A stretch of 64,000 nt of DNA from TH-plancto1 sp043777375 (GCA_043777375.1 JAYWHX010000007.1:13205-77204), one strand, 5' to 3'. Numbered from the stretch's first letter, positions 17,975-26,995 are shown. Numbers and translations are program-made. Notes: generated by a model from the sequence alone, not told the origin.

Positions 17975-18529
17975 CTAGACCTTTGTCTCCTTGCGGAACG
18001 GCATTCCAAACTCACGCAACAAAGTCCGAGCACGCGAATCATCACCAGCAGTGGTGACAATCGCAATATTCATACCCTGAACATTCTGGATCTTGTCGGC
18101 CTGAATTTCAGGGAAAACAGTTTGTTCGCCAAGCCCCATGCTGTAGTTTCCTGCACCATCAAACGCCTTGAAGCTCACGCCTCGAAAGTCGCGGACGCGG
18201 GGCAGAACGATATTGATCAGGCGATCCAAGAACTCGTACATCCGAGAACCACGAAGGGTAACTCGACAGCCAACTTGCATTCCTTCACGAAGCTTGAAGT
18301 TCGAAATCGACTTCGAGGCCTTGGTGATTGCTGGCTTTTGGCCGGTAATCTGTCCTAGATGTTGTGACACTTCTTGAAGAATCTTCTGGTCACCAATGGC
18401 CCGTCCAACACCCATACTGACCACGATCTTCTTGATCTGGGGCAGAGCGTGTGGATTACTTGTACCAAACTCGGCAGCTAGACGCGGCAGAATTTCAGTA
18501 CGATATCGATCAAGAAGACGCGGAAGCAT
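17975..18529 (-). CDS. rplE: 50S ribosomal protein L5
   Basis: The 184-residue protein contains the L5 blocks KIVVSMGVGRAI, GQKPAITKASKSISNFKLR and FRGVSFKAFDGAGNYSMG. L5 anchors 5S rRNA in the central protuberance and touches P-site tRNA. It follows rplX and precedes rpsZ in the conserved order. Confidence 0.97.
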   Translation of the reverse strand: MLPRLLDRYRTEILPRLAAEFGTSNPHALPQIKKIVVSMGVGRAIGDQKILQEVSQHLGQITGQKPAITKASKSISNFKLREGMQVGCRVTLRGSRMYEFLDRLINIVLPRVRDFRGVSFKAFDGAGNYSMGLGEQTVFPEIQADKIQNVQGMNIAIVTTAGDDSRARTLLREFGMPFRKETKV

Positions 18530-18591
18530 AAGATGTTCCTTTGGGGTCGCCGATCACCAACCGGAGGCCAGGGACTTGAATCAATCCAACA

Positions 18592-18930
18592 CTACTTGCG
18601 TGGAGGACTGACACGACCAGCAGTGACACTGCACTTCTTGCAAAAACGTTCCTTAGAACCATCAGCTAAGAAACGAAAACCGATACGGGAGGGTTTCTTG
18701 CAAGAGTCACAAAAGAACATGACGTTGGATGAGAAAATCGGTTTCTCAAACCGCAATCGACCACCCTGAGGACTCTTAGGATGACCACGCTTGACATGCC
18801 GCTGGACGACATTAATGCCCTCAACAACGACTTTCTCGCCAGCTTCCAGAACCTCTGTGACACGACGAGGAAGCACTGAAGCTTCATCGCCTGAAATCAC
18901 AACAACCATGTCGCCCTTTTTGATCTTCAT
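18592..18930 (-). CDS. rplX: 50S ribosomal protein L24 with zinc-ribbon-like cysteines
   Basis: The 112-residue protein has the KOW motif at the start (MKIKKGDMVVVISGDEAS) and the L24 core GINVVQRHVKRGH. The C-terminal part carries two CxxC pairs, CDSC and CKKC, about 20 residues apart, where many L24 proteins have none; this resembles the cysteine-containing C+ form. L24 starts assembly of the large subunit at the tunnel exit. The gene begins directly after the rplN stop. Confidence 0.96.
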   Translation of the reverse strand: MKIKKGDMVVVISGDEASVLPRRVTEVLEAGEKVVVEGINVVQRHVKRGHPKSPQGGRLRFEKPIFSSNVMFFCDSCKKPSRIGFRFLADGSKERFCKKCSVTAGRVSPPRK

Positions 18931-18931
18931 C

Positions 18932-19306
18932 TTAGACGACCTCACTCGCCAGGCTCAGAATCTTCGTAAACTTTTTGTCTCGCAATTCACGAGCAACAGC
19001 TCCGAAAATGCGAGTTCCACGGGGATTGTTGTCAGCATCGATCAGGACAATCGCATTGCTGTCGAATCGGACGTAGCTGCCATCAGCACGGCGAGTTGCC
19101 TTGCGACAACGAACAATCACACCCTTGACAACCTTTCCATGGCGGACTGCATCTGGAGCACCTGCAATGGCTCTCTGAATGCTGCACACAATAATGTCGC
19201 CCAATCCACCAGAACGGATGTGAGTAGGACCCATCACACGAATTGTGCGCACCAGCTTAGCGCCGGTATTGTCTGCTACATCGAGCAGGGTCTGCATCTG
19301 AATCAT
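18932..19306 (-). CDS. rplN: 50S ribosomal protein L14
   Basis: The protein of about 124 residues begins MIQMQTLLDVADNTGAKLVR and contains TRRADGSYVRFDSNAIVLID and NPRGTRIFGAVARELR, all L14 signatures. L14 lies at the subunit interface and takes part in intersubunit bridges. The second of two adjacent ATG codons fits the canonical start. One base separates its stop from the rplX start. Confidence 0.97.
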   Translation of the reverse strand: MIQMQTLLDVADNTGAKLVRTIRVMGPTHIRSGGLGDIIVCSIQRAIAGAPDAVRHGKVVKGVIVRCRKATRRADGSYVRFDSNAIVLIDADNNPRGTRIFGAVARELRDKKFTKILSLASEVV

Positions 19307-19331
19307 CACAACACCTCTTCATGACCAAATA

Positions 19332-19613
19332 CTAGACAGCAGCTTCAACAGTCTCAGAAACAGCAGGAGCTCGATTCCCAGTCTGAACAATCCGAACCAA
19401 TTCCCAGCGCTTTGTCCGGGAGCGAGGGCGGCACTCCACAATCTCAACTGTGTCTCCCTTACGAGAGACTTCAGCTTCGTCGTGTACGTAGCAGATTGTC
19501 CGGGCACGAACAATTTTGCCGTACTTCGGATGACGATACAAGCGTGCGACTTCAACACGTCGCGTCTTGCTGTTTTGATCTCGAGTGACCAATCCGACCA
19601 ATTGCCGTTGCAT
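19332..19613 (-). CDS. rpsQ: 30S ribosomal protein S17
   Basis: The 93-residue OB-fold protein has LVGLVTRDQNSKTRRVEVAR, the block HDEAEVSRKGDTVEIVECRP and LSxTKRW-like SRTKRWELVRIV. S17 binds the 5' domain of 16S rRNA early in assembly. An acidic C-terminal extension (VSETVEAAV) follows the conserved core. Confidence 0.96.
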   Translation of the reverse strand: MQRQLVGLVTRDQNSKTRRVEVARLYRHPKYGKIVRARTICYVHDEAEVSRKGDTVEIVECRPRSRTKRWELVRIVQTGNRAPAVSETVEAAV

Positions 19614-19627
19614 CTGAATTCCTCGCC

Positions 19628-19834
19628 CTATGCCTGCTTCGCAGCAAGATCCCGTTGATGAACGATGGTCTTAATCCGAGCAATCTGTCGACGAAGTCGT
19701 CTAATATTGCTCGGCGCATCCAACTTCTCAGTCGACGCCTGGATACGCAGCTGAAACAGATCCTTCTGAGATGCCGACAATTCGGCTCCCAGCTGATCAC
19801 TGCTCATTTCGCGAAGTTCGCTTGCCTTCGACAT
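19628..19834 (-). CDS. rpmC: 50S ribosomal protein L29
   Basis: The 68-residue helical protein begins MSKASELREMSSDQLGAELS and contains LFQLRIQASTEKLDAPSNIR followed by RRQIARIKTIVHQR. L29 sits at the tunnel exit next to L23 and helps dock trigger factor and SRP. It lies between rplP and rpsQ, the standard order. Confidence 0.95.
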   Translation of the reverse strand: MSKASELREMSSDQLGAELSASQKDLFQLRIQASTEKLDAPSNIRRLRRQIARIKTIVHQRDLAAKQA

Positions 19835-19889
19835 CTTCCACTCCGAATCCCTTAGACACGATCTGATGAACGGTCAAAGAGAGAACCAA

Positions 19890-20309
19890 CTAAGCCCCAG
19901 GACGCCGTTCAACTAGCCGAACTGCTAAAGGCAACTTGTGAGCCACACGATTGAAACAGTCACGGGCAGACTCCTTCGAGGCCCCAGCAATCTCAAATAG
20001 GACTGCTCCGGGCTTGACAACTGCCACCCAGTGATCCGGTTCTCCCTTACCTGTACCCATTCGGGTCTCAAGTGGCCGAGCCGTCATCGGCTTGGATGGG
20101 AAAATTCGAATGAAAAGGCGACCTTCGCCACGAATGTACTGATTTGCTGCTACACGACACGCCTCGATAGTCGTAGCGTTAATGTAGCCACCCTGCACTG
20201 CTTGCAATCCAAATTCGCCAAAGGAGACCGTGTTTCCACGGGTCGCACTACCTTTTATGCGACCTCTTTGGACCTTTCGGTGCTTGACCCGCTTGGGCAT
20301 TAGAGCCAT
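19890..20309 (-). CDS. rplP: 50S ribosomal protein L16
   Basis: The 139-residue protein begins MALMPKRVKHRKVQRGRIKG and has GEFGLQAVQGGYINATTIEA and the loop GTGKGEPDHWVAVVKPGAVL. L16 shapes the A-site and contacts tRNA. The ATG at 20309 is supported by AGGAGG six bases upstream. This places the start 62 bases inside the 3' end of rpsC in another frame, an unusually long overlap. Confidence 0.95.
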   Translation of the reverse strand: MALMPKRVKHRKVQRGRIKGSATRGNTVSFGEFGLQAVQGGYINATTIEACRVAANQYIRGEGRLFIRIFPSKPMTARPLETRMGTGKGEPDHWVAVVKPGAVLFEIAGASKESARDCFNRVAHKLPLAVRLVERRPGA

Positions 20310-20949
20310 TGTCGGCCTCCTCGCTATTGTAGTCCCCGAGATCGATCCACACCTTGACGCCAATCACGCCCATCGTCGTCTTTGACATGGTAAAACCATA
20401 ATCAATGTGACGTTGAAGAGTTGATAGCGGGATCGACCCGCGACTGGCCTTCTCACATCGAGACATCTCGGAACCACCGAGACGACCCGACAACTGAACC
20501 TTTACCCCGTAGACTCCAGAATCCATCACCTGGTCCAGGGTCTTCTTAATCGCACGCCGGAAACTGCCACGCTTGGACAACTGCTGAGCAATGTCCTCAG
20601 CCACCAAGAAGGCAGTGCGGAATGGATTATTGATTTCGACAATCTTGACTTCAGTACGGCGACCAGTCAGATCTTCCAGTCGTGCCTTCATGCGATCAAT
20701 TTCGGCACCCTTGCGCCCAATGATCATGCCAGGACGAGCTGAATGCAAATTGACAATCACCTGATCACGAGTACGCTCAATCACAACCTTGGCAATCGAA
20801 GCGGATTTGTACTCATCGCTCACGAACTTCCGAATCTTGAAGTCCTCTACTAGCAATGTCCCAAACTCACGCTTGGGAGCATACCACTTACTTCGCCAGT
20901 CCTCGGTGATGCCCACGCGAAAGCCTGTTGGTCGTGTCTTTTGTCCCAT
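20248..20949 (-). CDS. rpsC: 30S ribosomal protein S3
   Basis: The 233-residue protein has the KH domain (RPGMIIGRKGAEIDRMKARL) and the C-terminal block VYGVKVQLSGRLGGSEMSRC. S3 forms part of the mRNA entry tunnel with S4 and S5. The C-terminal extension (GQAPKGPKRSHKR) is encoded over the first 62 bases of rplP. An intact S3 core lies upstream of this tail. Confidence 0.96.
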   Translation of the reverse strand: MGQKTRPTGFRVGITEDWRSKWYAPKREFGTLLVEDFKIRKFVSDEYKSASIAKVVIERTRDQVIVNLHSARPGMIIGRKGAEIDRMKARLEDLTGRRTEVKIVEINNPFRTAFLVAEDIAQQLSKRGSFRRAIKKTLDQVMDSGVYGVKVQLSGRLGGSEMSRCEKASRGSIPLSTLQRHIDYGFTMSKTTMGVIGVKVWIDLGDYNSEEADNGSNAQAGQAPKGPKRSHKR

Positions 20950-20951
20950 GG

Positions 20952-21311
20952 TTAATCCTGAGCCTTCTCGGCGACTTCCGGAGCATCCACTGCCACAAGG
21001 ATGTGAGCGAATCGCTTACGAAGTGTGAACACCATTCCGCGTCCACGTGGACGGAATCGCTTGAACATTGGTCCCCCATCGACTGTGCATTCAGCAATCA
21101 ACAAGGACTCAACATTACGTGCCCCTCGATCTTCAGCATTTGCAGCTGCAGACTTCAGAACATCTTCAATCATTCTGGCCCCGCGGTTAGGCAGATAACG
21201 AAGGGTATCGAGTCCCTCCTGTACCGTCTTTCCCCGAACCAGATCAGCAAACGGACGCACCTTACGACAGGAGATGCGGACGTGGCGACATAACGCACGA
21301 ACCAGAACCAT
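20952..21311 (-). CDS. rplV: 50S ribosomal protein L22
   Basis: The 119-residue protein begins at MVLVRALCRHVRISCRKVRP and has the L22 blocks ADLVRGKTVQEGLDTLRYLP and RFRPRGRGMVFTLRKR. L22 lines the exit tunnel through its long hairpin. A much longer in-frame stretch lies upstream, but it overlaps rpsS and has no family match, so the internal ATG is the start. Two bases separate it from rpsC. Confidence 0.96.
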   Translation of the reverse strand: MVLVRALCRHVRISCRKVRPFADLVRGKTVQEGLDTLRYLPNRGARMIEDVLKSAAANAEDRGARNVESLLIAECTVDGGPMFKRFRPRGRGMVFTLRKRFAHILVAVDAPEVAEKAQD

Positions 21312-21334
21312 TGCTGCACCCTCTCGCCTTCCGC

Positions 21335-21604
21335 TTACTTCTTGCCCCGTGCGCCGTGACCACGGAATGTACGAGTCGGGGAGAATTCGCCAAGCTTGTG
21401 CCCGACCATCTCTTCCGTCACGTACACTTGGGTGTGCAGACGACCATTGTGTACAAGAAACGTGTGTCCGACAAACTCCGGAGAGATCGTCGAGCGACGC
21501 GCCCATGTCTTGATTGGATCCTTACGACCGACTGCGTCTTGGGCCTGAATCTTCTTCATGACCGTCGGGCAGATGTACGGACCCTTTTTAAGGGAACGAC
21601 CCAT
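21335..21604 (-). CDS. rpsS: 30S ribosomal protein S19
   Basis: The 89-residue protein begins MGRSLKKGPYICPTVMKKIQ and contains TISPEFVGHTFLVHNGRLHT and VGHKLGEFSPTRTFRGH. S19 forms a complex with S13 in the 30S head. Standard position between rplB and rplV. Confidence 0.97.
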   Translation of the reverse strand: MGRSLKKGPYICPTVMKKIQAQDAVGRKDPIKTWARRSTISPEFVGHTFLVHNGRLHTQVYVTEEMVGHKLGEFSPTRTFRGHGARGKK

Positions 21605-21631
21605 AGCTCACCCCAAAACCAAACGTTGGAC

Positions 21632-22489
21632 TCAGACCTTCTTCTGGCCGTTGCGACGGCTCCACCGACGACGAATAATCGCACGACTTGATGGCTTACG
21701 ACGCTTACGCGTGTTTCCACCCTTCGAGGGACGACCATTCGCACTACACGGATGACGTCCACCAGACCGGCGACCTTCACCCCCACCCATCGCATGATCT
21801 ACCGGGTTCATGGCTGACCCACGGACATAAGGACGAATCCCCATCCATCGAGCACGCCCAGCTTTCCCGATCACAATGTTCATATGGTCAATGTTTCCGA
21901 TCTGGCCAATTGTGGCACGACAGAAACTTGACACTCTGCGAACTTCACCCGAAGGCAAAGTAATCTGAGCCCACTGCCCCTCACGCGCATTTAATGTCGC
22001 ATAAGTTCCAGCGGCGCGGCACAACTGACCACCACGGCCTGGTTGCATCTCGACGTTGTGAATTTGAGTACCTGGAGGAATCTCGCTAAGTGGCAAGCAG
22101 TTCCCAAGCTTAGGCTCGGAACCCGGACCACTCTGAATCTTATCCCCAGCCTTCAGATTCAAAGGTGCAAGAATGTACCTCTTCTCACCGTCAGTATACT
22201 GAATCAAAGCGATCCGGCATGTCCGATTTGGATCATACTCGATGAATGCAACCTCACCAATGATTCCGTCCTTCTTACGGGAGAAATCAATGATGCGATA
22301 GAGACGCTTGTGACCACCGCCACGATGACGTGCTGTGATCTTTCCCTGGAAGTTACGACCACCATGCCGAGGCAGGCGGATCGACAGAGACTTCTCACGC
22401 TTTTTCTTACGATCCGTAATGTCTGCGAAATCGCTCACCGACGCATTGCGACGGCCAGCTGATGTCGGTTTGTAGACGCGGATACCCAT
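21632..22489 (-). CDS. rplB: 50S ribosomal protein L2
   Basis: The 285-residue protein starts MGIRVYKPTSAGRRNASVSD and holds the L2 blocks RHRGGGHKRLYRIIDFSR and NPVDHAMGGGEGRRSGGRHP; the latter contains the conserved His implicated in peptidyl transfer. L2 is needed for subunit association. It lies between rplW and rpsS. Confidence 0.97.
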   Translation of the reverse strand: MGIRVYKPTSAGRRNASVSDFADITDRKKKREKSLSIRLPRHGGRNFQGKITARHRGGGHKRLYRIIDFSRKKDGIIGEVAFIEYDPNRTCRIALIQYTDGEKRYILAPLNLKAGDKIQSGPGSEPKLGNCLPLSEIPPGTQIHNVEMQPGRGGQLCRAAGTYATLNAREGQWAQITLPSGEVRRVSSFCRATIGQIGNIDHMNIVIGKAGRARWMGIRPYVRGSAMNPVDHAMGGGEGRRSGGRHPCSANGRPSKGGNTRKRRKPSSRAIIRRRWSRRNGQKKV

Positions 22490-22527
22490 GATGCACCTGA
22501 TCCCGTGGACAGAATATTATGGCGAAC

Positions 22528-22827
22528 CTAGAAGAACGCAATATGGTCTTCAGCGTGAAGCTTGACGATTGCTTTCTTCCAGTCCCCAGTCCGTCCCATC
22601 CGCATCTTGAATCGACGCGGCTTTCCCTTGTACAACTGTGTCCGGACATCAAGCACACGAACATTCCACAGCAGTTCCACTGCCTTCCGAATGTCCATTT
22701 TGTTTGACATCAGGTTCACTTGAAACTGATACTGATGATGACGCTCCGAGAGGTGCGTCCCCTTCTCAGTGACAAGTGGCCGTAAAATGACTTGATACGG
22801 CTCAAGCTGAATTCCACCATCGGCCAT
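22528..22827 (-). CDS. rplW: 50S ribosomal protein L23
   Basis: The 99-residue protein has ILRPLVTEKGTHLSERHHQY, NKMDIRKAVELLWNVRVLDV and the basic loop KPRRFKMRMGRTGDWKKAIV. L23 is the main docking site for trigger factor and SRP at the tunnel exit. It follows rplD with two bases between. Confidence 0.96.
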   Translation of the reverse strand: MADGGIQLEPYQVILRPLVTEKGTHLSERHHQYQFQVNLMSNKMDIRKAVELLWNVRVLDVRTQLYKGKPRRFKMRMGRTGDWKKAIVKLHAEDHIAFF

Positions 22828-22829
22828 AA

Positions 22830-23474
22830 TCAGACTCCCGCCTCAACGACCTTGCCACGTGCCCGAATCGCGTCCATCGCATCACGCGTGATCACAAGCC
22901 GCTTCTGATGAAGCAAGTCGTACGCATTCAGGTCAAGGCCGGGGGAGACCCACAGCGATTCAATGTTACGTGAACACTTCCATACGACTGGATCGTGTTC
23001 CTTGATAGCCAGCAGACAGGTCTGACCAGCCACACCCAAAGCCTTCAAGACACCAGCGACCGCCTTCGTCTTCTGCTCTGGCAACGCCAACTCACTCAGA
23101 ACGATCGCCTCACCATCCTGAAACTTGCTCAAAATTGCCATGCGAGTGGCAGCTCGAAGCATTTTCTTAGGCATCCGATAGCCCCAATCCTTCGGACGCT
23201 TAGCGAATGCGTGACCACCGTGACGACGAATCGGAGACCGCTTGGTTCCGACACGAGCATTTCCAGTGCCCTTCTGCTTGAACAACTTCTTCGTGCTACC
23301 AGCCACTTCGCCACGAGTTTTCGTGCGAACTGTACCGACTCGCTGATTCAGAGCATACATGACGCACACGTCATGCAGCATCTGCTTGTTAATTCCCTTT
23401 GCCAGCTCAGCCGGGTCGAACTCGTAAGTTCCCACGGATGCTCCGGACATGTCGACCACTGGCACACTGATCAT
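22830..23474 (-). CDS. rplD: 50S ribosomal protein L4
   Basis: The 214-residue protein starts MISVPVVDMSGASVGTYEFD and has the tunnel loop TRGEVAGSTKKLFKQKGTGN and PIRRHGGHAFAKRPKDWGYR. L4 lines the exit tunnel; in some bacteria it also represses the S10 operon, which cannot be judged here. The ATG at 23474 is preferred over one three codons earlier. Confidence 0.96.
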   Translation of the reverse strand: MISVPVVDMSGASVGTYEFDPAELAKGINKQMLHDVCVMYALNQRVGTVRTKTRGEVAGSTKKLFKQKGTGNARVGTKRSPIRRHGGHAFAKRPKDWGYRMPKKMLRAATRMAILSKFQDGEAIVLSELALPEQKTKAVAGVLKALGVAGQTCLLAIKEHDPVVWKCSRNIESLWVSPGLDLNAYDLLHQKRLVITRDAMDAIRARGKVVEAGV

Positions 23475-23530
23475 GACTTCCACCTGACAACCGACTCACA
23501 GGCCGCACACCGTGCGGTGCCCAGACAGAA

Positions 23531-24253
23531 CTACGCCTTGCGAATCACCACATACCCACCATTAGGGCCTGCCACTGGACCACTGACCAGGAGCATATGA
23601 TTCTCAGCATCTATCCGCATCACCTTCAGGTTGCGGGTTGTTCGACGATCATTGCCGAAGTGCCCTGCCATTCGCTTCCCCTTCCAAACCCTGGATGGGT
23701 CAGTGGCAGCACCAATGCCCCCTGCCTTGCGATGACATTTCTTCACACCATGAGAGGCTCGTTGGCCCTTGAAATTATGCCGCCGCATAACTCCGGAGAA
23801 TCCACGCCCCTTACTCGTCCCTGTCACGTCAACGTACGAGATACCCTCCAGGGCACTGGCAGTTAACACCTGGCCAACTTCGCAGCCATGCTGCTCGCCA
23901 TCTGTGCGAAATTCTCGAATGAATCGTTGTGGCTCGCAGCCAGCCTTCGGTGACGCTGACTTACCCGCCGCATCCCGTAACTTGGAGTTGGTCCCTGTAA
24001 GAGCGATCACCTGACCACGCTCAGCTCGACTCGCACGCCCACGGGAACGAGCAGCTGGCTCACGCCCCAAGTCTGCACGGCTTAGCTTATCAGCAAAGCC
24101 GAGCTGAACAGCTTCGTACCCATCCTGAGCAATTGACCGCAATTGCAGGACGTGGCAGGGGCCCACTTCCAGAATTGTAACCCCGATTGACTGCCCTTCC
24201 GGACCGTAAACCTGAGTCATGCCAATCTTGCGGCCTAGCAGTCCAACCGACAT
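23531..24253 (-). CDS. rplC: 50S ribosomal protein L3
   Basis: The 240-residue protein starts MSVGLLGRKIGMTQVYGPEG and carries DVTGTSKGRGFSGVMRRHNF and RVWKGKRMAGHFGNDRRTTR. L3 starts large-subunit assembly near the peptidyl transferase centre. An insertion of about 35 residues rich in Arg, Ala and Ser (REPAARSRGRASRAERGQ) is longer than in most L3 proteins. Confidence 0.96.
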   Translation of the reverse strand: MSVGLLGRKIGMTQVYGPEGQSIGVTILEVGPCHVLQLRSIAQDGYEAVQLGFADKLSRADLGREPAARSRGRASRAERGQVIALTGTNSKLRDAAGKSASPKAGCEPQRFIREFRTDGEQHGCEVGQVLTASALEGISYVDVTGTSKGRGFSGVMRRHNFKGQRASHGVKKCHRKAGGIGAATDPSRVWKGKRMAGHFGNDRRTTRNLKVMRIDAENHMLLVSGPVAGPNGGYVVIRKA

Positions 24254-24309
24254 GGCAAACCCCACTCCGACACTGAATTCACACCCGAGTACACACTAAG
24301 CCGCCGAGA

Positions 24310-24624
24310 CTACGTCGTCGCCTTGATTTTGATGTCAACACCAGCAGGCAAAGACAGCTTATTCAAAGCGTCAATTGTTTTGCCGGTAGGCTGCACGATA
24401 TCAATGACTCGCTTGTGCGTACGAATCTCGAACGTTTCCCTGGACTTCTTGTCGATGTGAGGCGACCGAAGCACTGTGTATCGTTCGATTTTCGTTGGCA
24501 ACGGAATAGGTCCGTGAACCACCGCACCAGTCCGCTTGGCCGTATCGACAATGTCACTTGCCGACAAATCCAAAACAGAATGGTCGTAGGCTTCCATTCG
24601 AATGCGAATGCGACTACCGGCCAC
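24310..24624 (-). CDS. rpsJ: 30S ribosomal protein S10
   Basis: The 104-residue protein contains IRIRMEAYDHSVLDLSASDI, TGAVVHGPIPLPTKIERYTV and RTHKRVIDIVQPTGKTIDAL. S10 joins the 30S head and is also the NusE antitermination factor. I chose the GTG at 24624 (VAGSRIRIR) with GGGGA just upstream, because it gives the family length; the frame stays open for 38 codons further upstream but without S10-like residues. It is the first gene of the S10-spc-alpha series. Confidence 0.93.
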   Translation of the reverse strand: MAGSRIRIRMEAYDHSVLDLSASDIVDTAKRTGAVVHGPIPLPTKIERYTVLRSPHIDKKSRETFEIRTHKRVIDIVQPTGKTIDALNKLSLPAGVDIKIKATT

Positions 24625-24813
24625 GTAAATCCCCTTGATCCAACGACTTGCAACTCTCGTCGCCACCCCGCCTGAACCATCCGAAGCGGGAAGCGAGAAA
24701 TGGTAAGTTTGCAGGCCGAAAATGTCAACGAACTGCAAGATGATTCGCAGAAAAGTTATCCGAGCGTCTTTTCAGCAACCCGACGGCCGATTCCGTTTTC
24801 CACAACCCGTTTC

Positions 24814-24842
24814 ATTTTAGCTGTTTACAACTACACTCGCAA
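24814..24842 (-). promoter_or_regulatory. Sigma70-type promoter for the rpsJ-rplQ series
   Basis: On the minus strand TTGCGA and TAAAAT are separated by exactly 17 bases, close to the consensus. The start site would lie about 180 bases upstream of the rpsJ GTG, leaving room for a leader. The interval between fusA and rpsJ holds no other gene. Confidence 0.65.
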
Positions 24843-24904
24843 TGCACGACCAGCATCTATTCCCTCACTCCGAAATTGATTCTTGCATCCAATCCGTGCA
24901 TTTC

Positions 24905-26995
24905 TTACCGCCCCATCATCTCATCCAAGACCGATTGTGGCGCGAAATCATACTTCAGCGGCTCCATTGAGTACGACGCTCGCCCCTGCGACAGACTCCT
25001 AACCTGTGTCGAGTAGCCAAACATCCGCGACAAGGCGGCCTCCGCTTCGATCGCCGTCAGATGATCACGGGGCTCCGCTCCATTAATGCGTGCTTGTCGC
25101 TGGGCAAGGTCTGCCTGAATATTCCCCATAAACTCATTGGGGGTCACGACCTCCACCTTCATGATCGGCTCCAGCAAGCCCACATCGGCCTGCCCCAAGG
25201 TGGCATACACCGCCTGAGATACAGCTGTACGGATCGCCTCTTCGGTTGACTCCCCAGGCACATAGTCGACCGAAATGACGGTGAATTTGACGTGCATGAG
25301 CGGGTAACCCACAATCCCACCCGACTGAGCAGCCTCCAACATGGCTTGGGACACCAGCCGAGCCACATCGACAGGCAGTTCATCATGCTTCAGCCCACTG
25401 GCGACGGTCACCGGATCCTTACCCTCGAATGGTTCCACTCGAACCTTGATTCCAAATTGCTGCACAGTCCCCTGCACCGCTCGATGAAACTCCCCCTCTC
25501 CCACTGAGGAGGCCCGAACCGTCTCCCGATACGACACCCTCGGCTTGTGAACCTTGACGTTCAGGTTGAAATCCCGCAGCAACCGTTTCTGCAGCACCTC
25601 CAGGTGCAATTCCCCCATCCCGCTAATAATCGTCTGCCCAGTTTCCTCGCTAACCTTGGCCCGAAATGTCGGATCCTGCTTGGCCAGCCGAGCCAGAGCC
25701 TCCTCGAGCTTTTTGCGATCGTCTCCGGTTTCCGGCTCAACTGCCACCGAAATGACCGTCTCCGGAAACACGATCGGCTCCAACAGAATTCCATGCTTCT
25801 GATCACAGAGCGTATCACCCGTCACCACCTCCTTCGGACCGACCACCCCCGCAATTCCACCAGGCCCCACGAAGTCGGTTTCAATCTTCTCGCGGGCGTC
25901 CGCCTGAATGTGCCACAACTGACTGATCAGCTCTTTTTTTCCAGTGCGAGGATTCAGCAATCGCGACCCGCTCTTCAGCACTCCCGAATAGACCCGCACC
26001 CAGCACAGGTCCGCATGCTTGTCGGTTTGAATTTTAAACACCAGACCCGCAAACGGCTCCTCCGGATCAGGTTTACGAGACACACGCAGTTCATCCTGCT
26101 TGCGGGCCGTCGGGTTATCACCCTCCACGGGCGGGCGATCGAGCGGGCTGGGGAGATAGCGAATCACTCCATCCAACAACGGCTGGACCCCACAATAGTG
26201 CAGCGATGTCCCGCAGAATGTCGGCTGAATTTTGCCTTGCAGAGTCGCGAGCCGCAGCAAGGAGTGAATCATCTCAACCGGAAGGTCATTGTCAGTCAAA
26301 TAGGCTTCCATCGCGACATCATTAATTACCGCCACAGACTCAATCAGCTTGGCACGCCACTCTTCGGCGACCGCGACAAACTCCTCGGGGATCTCAGTGG
26401 TCTTGATCGATTTGCCGAGCGTTGCTGCGTCGAAGTACATCGCTTTACGCTCAATCAGATCGATAATCCCGGTGAACGTCGTGCTGGCCCCCATGGGGAT
26501 AAACAGCGGAACCGGCTCGGCGTGCAGGCGTCGTTGCATCTGCTGCAGTGTGCGCTCGAAGCTGGCTCCAATGCGGTCCATCTTATTTATAAAGCACAGA
26601 CGAGGGACATTATATTTCGTCGCCTGTCGCCACACCGTTTCACTCTGCGCCTCCACTCCCTCCACTGCACTGAAAACCACACACGCCCCATCCAGCACAC
26701 GAAGACTGCGCTCCACTTCGGCAGTAAAGTCAACATGCCCTGGTGTATCGATCAGATTAATGAAGATGTCTTTCCAGCGGCAGGAGATCGCAGCTGAGTA
26801 AATCGTAATCCCACGCTGCGCCTCCTCGGGATCAAAATCCGTCACCGTAGTCCCATCATCCACGTTTCCCATTTTGTGGGACTCCCCCGTGTAGAACAGT
26901 ATTCGCTCAGTGGTTGTCGTCTTACCCGCATCAATGTGCGCAACGATTCCAATGTTACGAATCTTGTCGATCGGGGTCGCGATTGTCGTTGCCAC
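24905..26995 (-). CDS. fusA: Elongation factor G
   Basis: The 696-residue GTPase drives translocation of tRNA and mRNA. Motifs: P-loop AHIDAGKTTTTERILFYTGE, switch region RGITIYSAAISCRWKD, DTPGHVDFTAEVERSLR and CFINKMDRIGASF. Domains II-V follow, with GELHLEVLQKRLLRDFNLNV and GYPLMHVKFTVISVDY. The length is typical. It is separated from rpsG by a terminator, so it probably has its own promoter (a TATACT-like -10 is visible near 27080). No tuf gene follows. Confidence 0.96.
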   Translation of the reverse strand: MATTIATPIDKIRNIGIVAHIDAGKTTTTERILFYTGESHKMGNVDDGTTVTDFDPEEAQRGITIYSAAISCRWKDIFINLIDTPGHVDFTAEVERSLRVLDGACVVFSAVEGVEAQSETVWRQATKYNVPRLCFINKMDRIGASFERTLQQMQRRLHAEPVPLFIPMGASTTFTGIIDLIERKAMYFDAATLGKSIKTTEIPEEFVAVAEEWRAKLIESVAVINDVAMEAYLTDNDLPVEMIHSLLRLATLQGKIQPTFCGTSLHYCGVQPLLDGVIRYLPSPLDRPPVEGDNPTARKQDELRVSRKPDPEEPFAGLVFKIQTDKHADLCWVRVYSGVLKSGSRLLNPRTGKKELISQLWHIQADAREKIETDFVGPGGIAGVVGPKEVVTGDTLCDQKHGILLEPIVFPETVISVAVEPETGDDRKKLEEALARLAKQDPTFRAKVSEETGQTIISGMGELHLEVLQKRLLRDFNLNVKVHKPRVSYRETVRASSVGEGEFHRAVQGTVQQFGIKVRVEPFEGKDPVTVASGLKHDELPVDVARLVSQAMLEAAQSGGIVGYPLMHVKFTVISVDYVPGESTEEAIRTAVSQAVYATLGQADVGLLEPIMKVEVVTPNEFMGNIQADLAQRQARINGAEPRDHLTAIEAEAALSRMFGYSTQVRSLSQGRASYSMEPLKYDFAPQSVLDEMMGR

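Noticed and set aside
21312..21506. Extended N-terminus of rplV
   Set aside because: Overlaps rpsS and has no L22 similarity; internal ATG is canonical.
25547..26797. Long open frame opposite fusA
   Set aside because: Antisense shadow of a strongly conserved gene.
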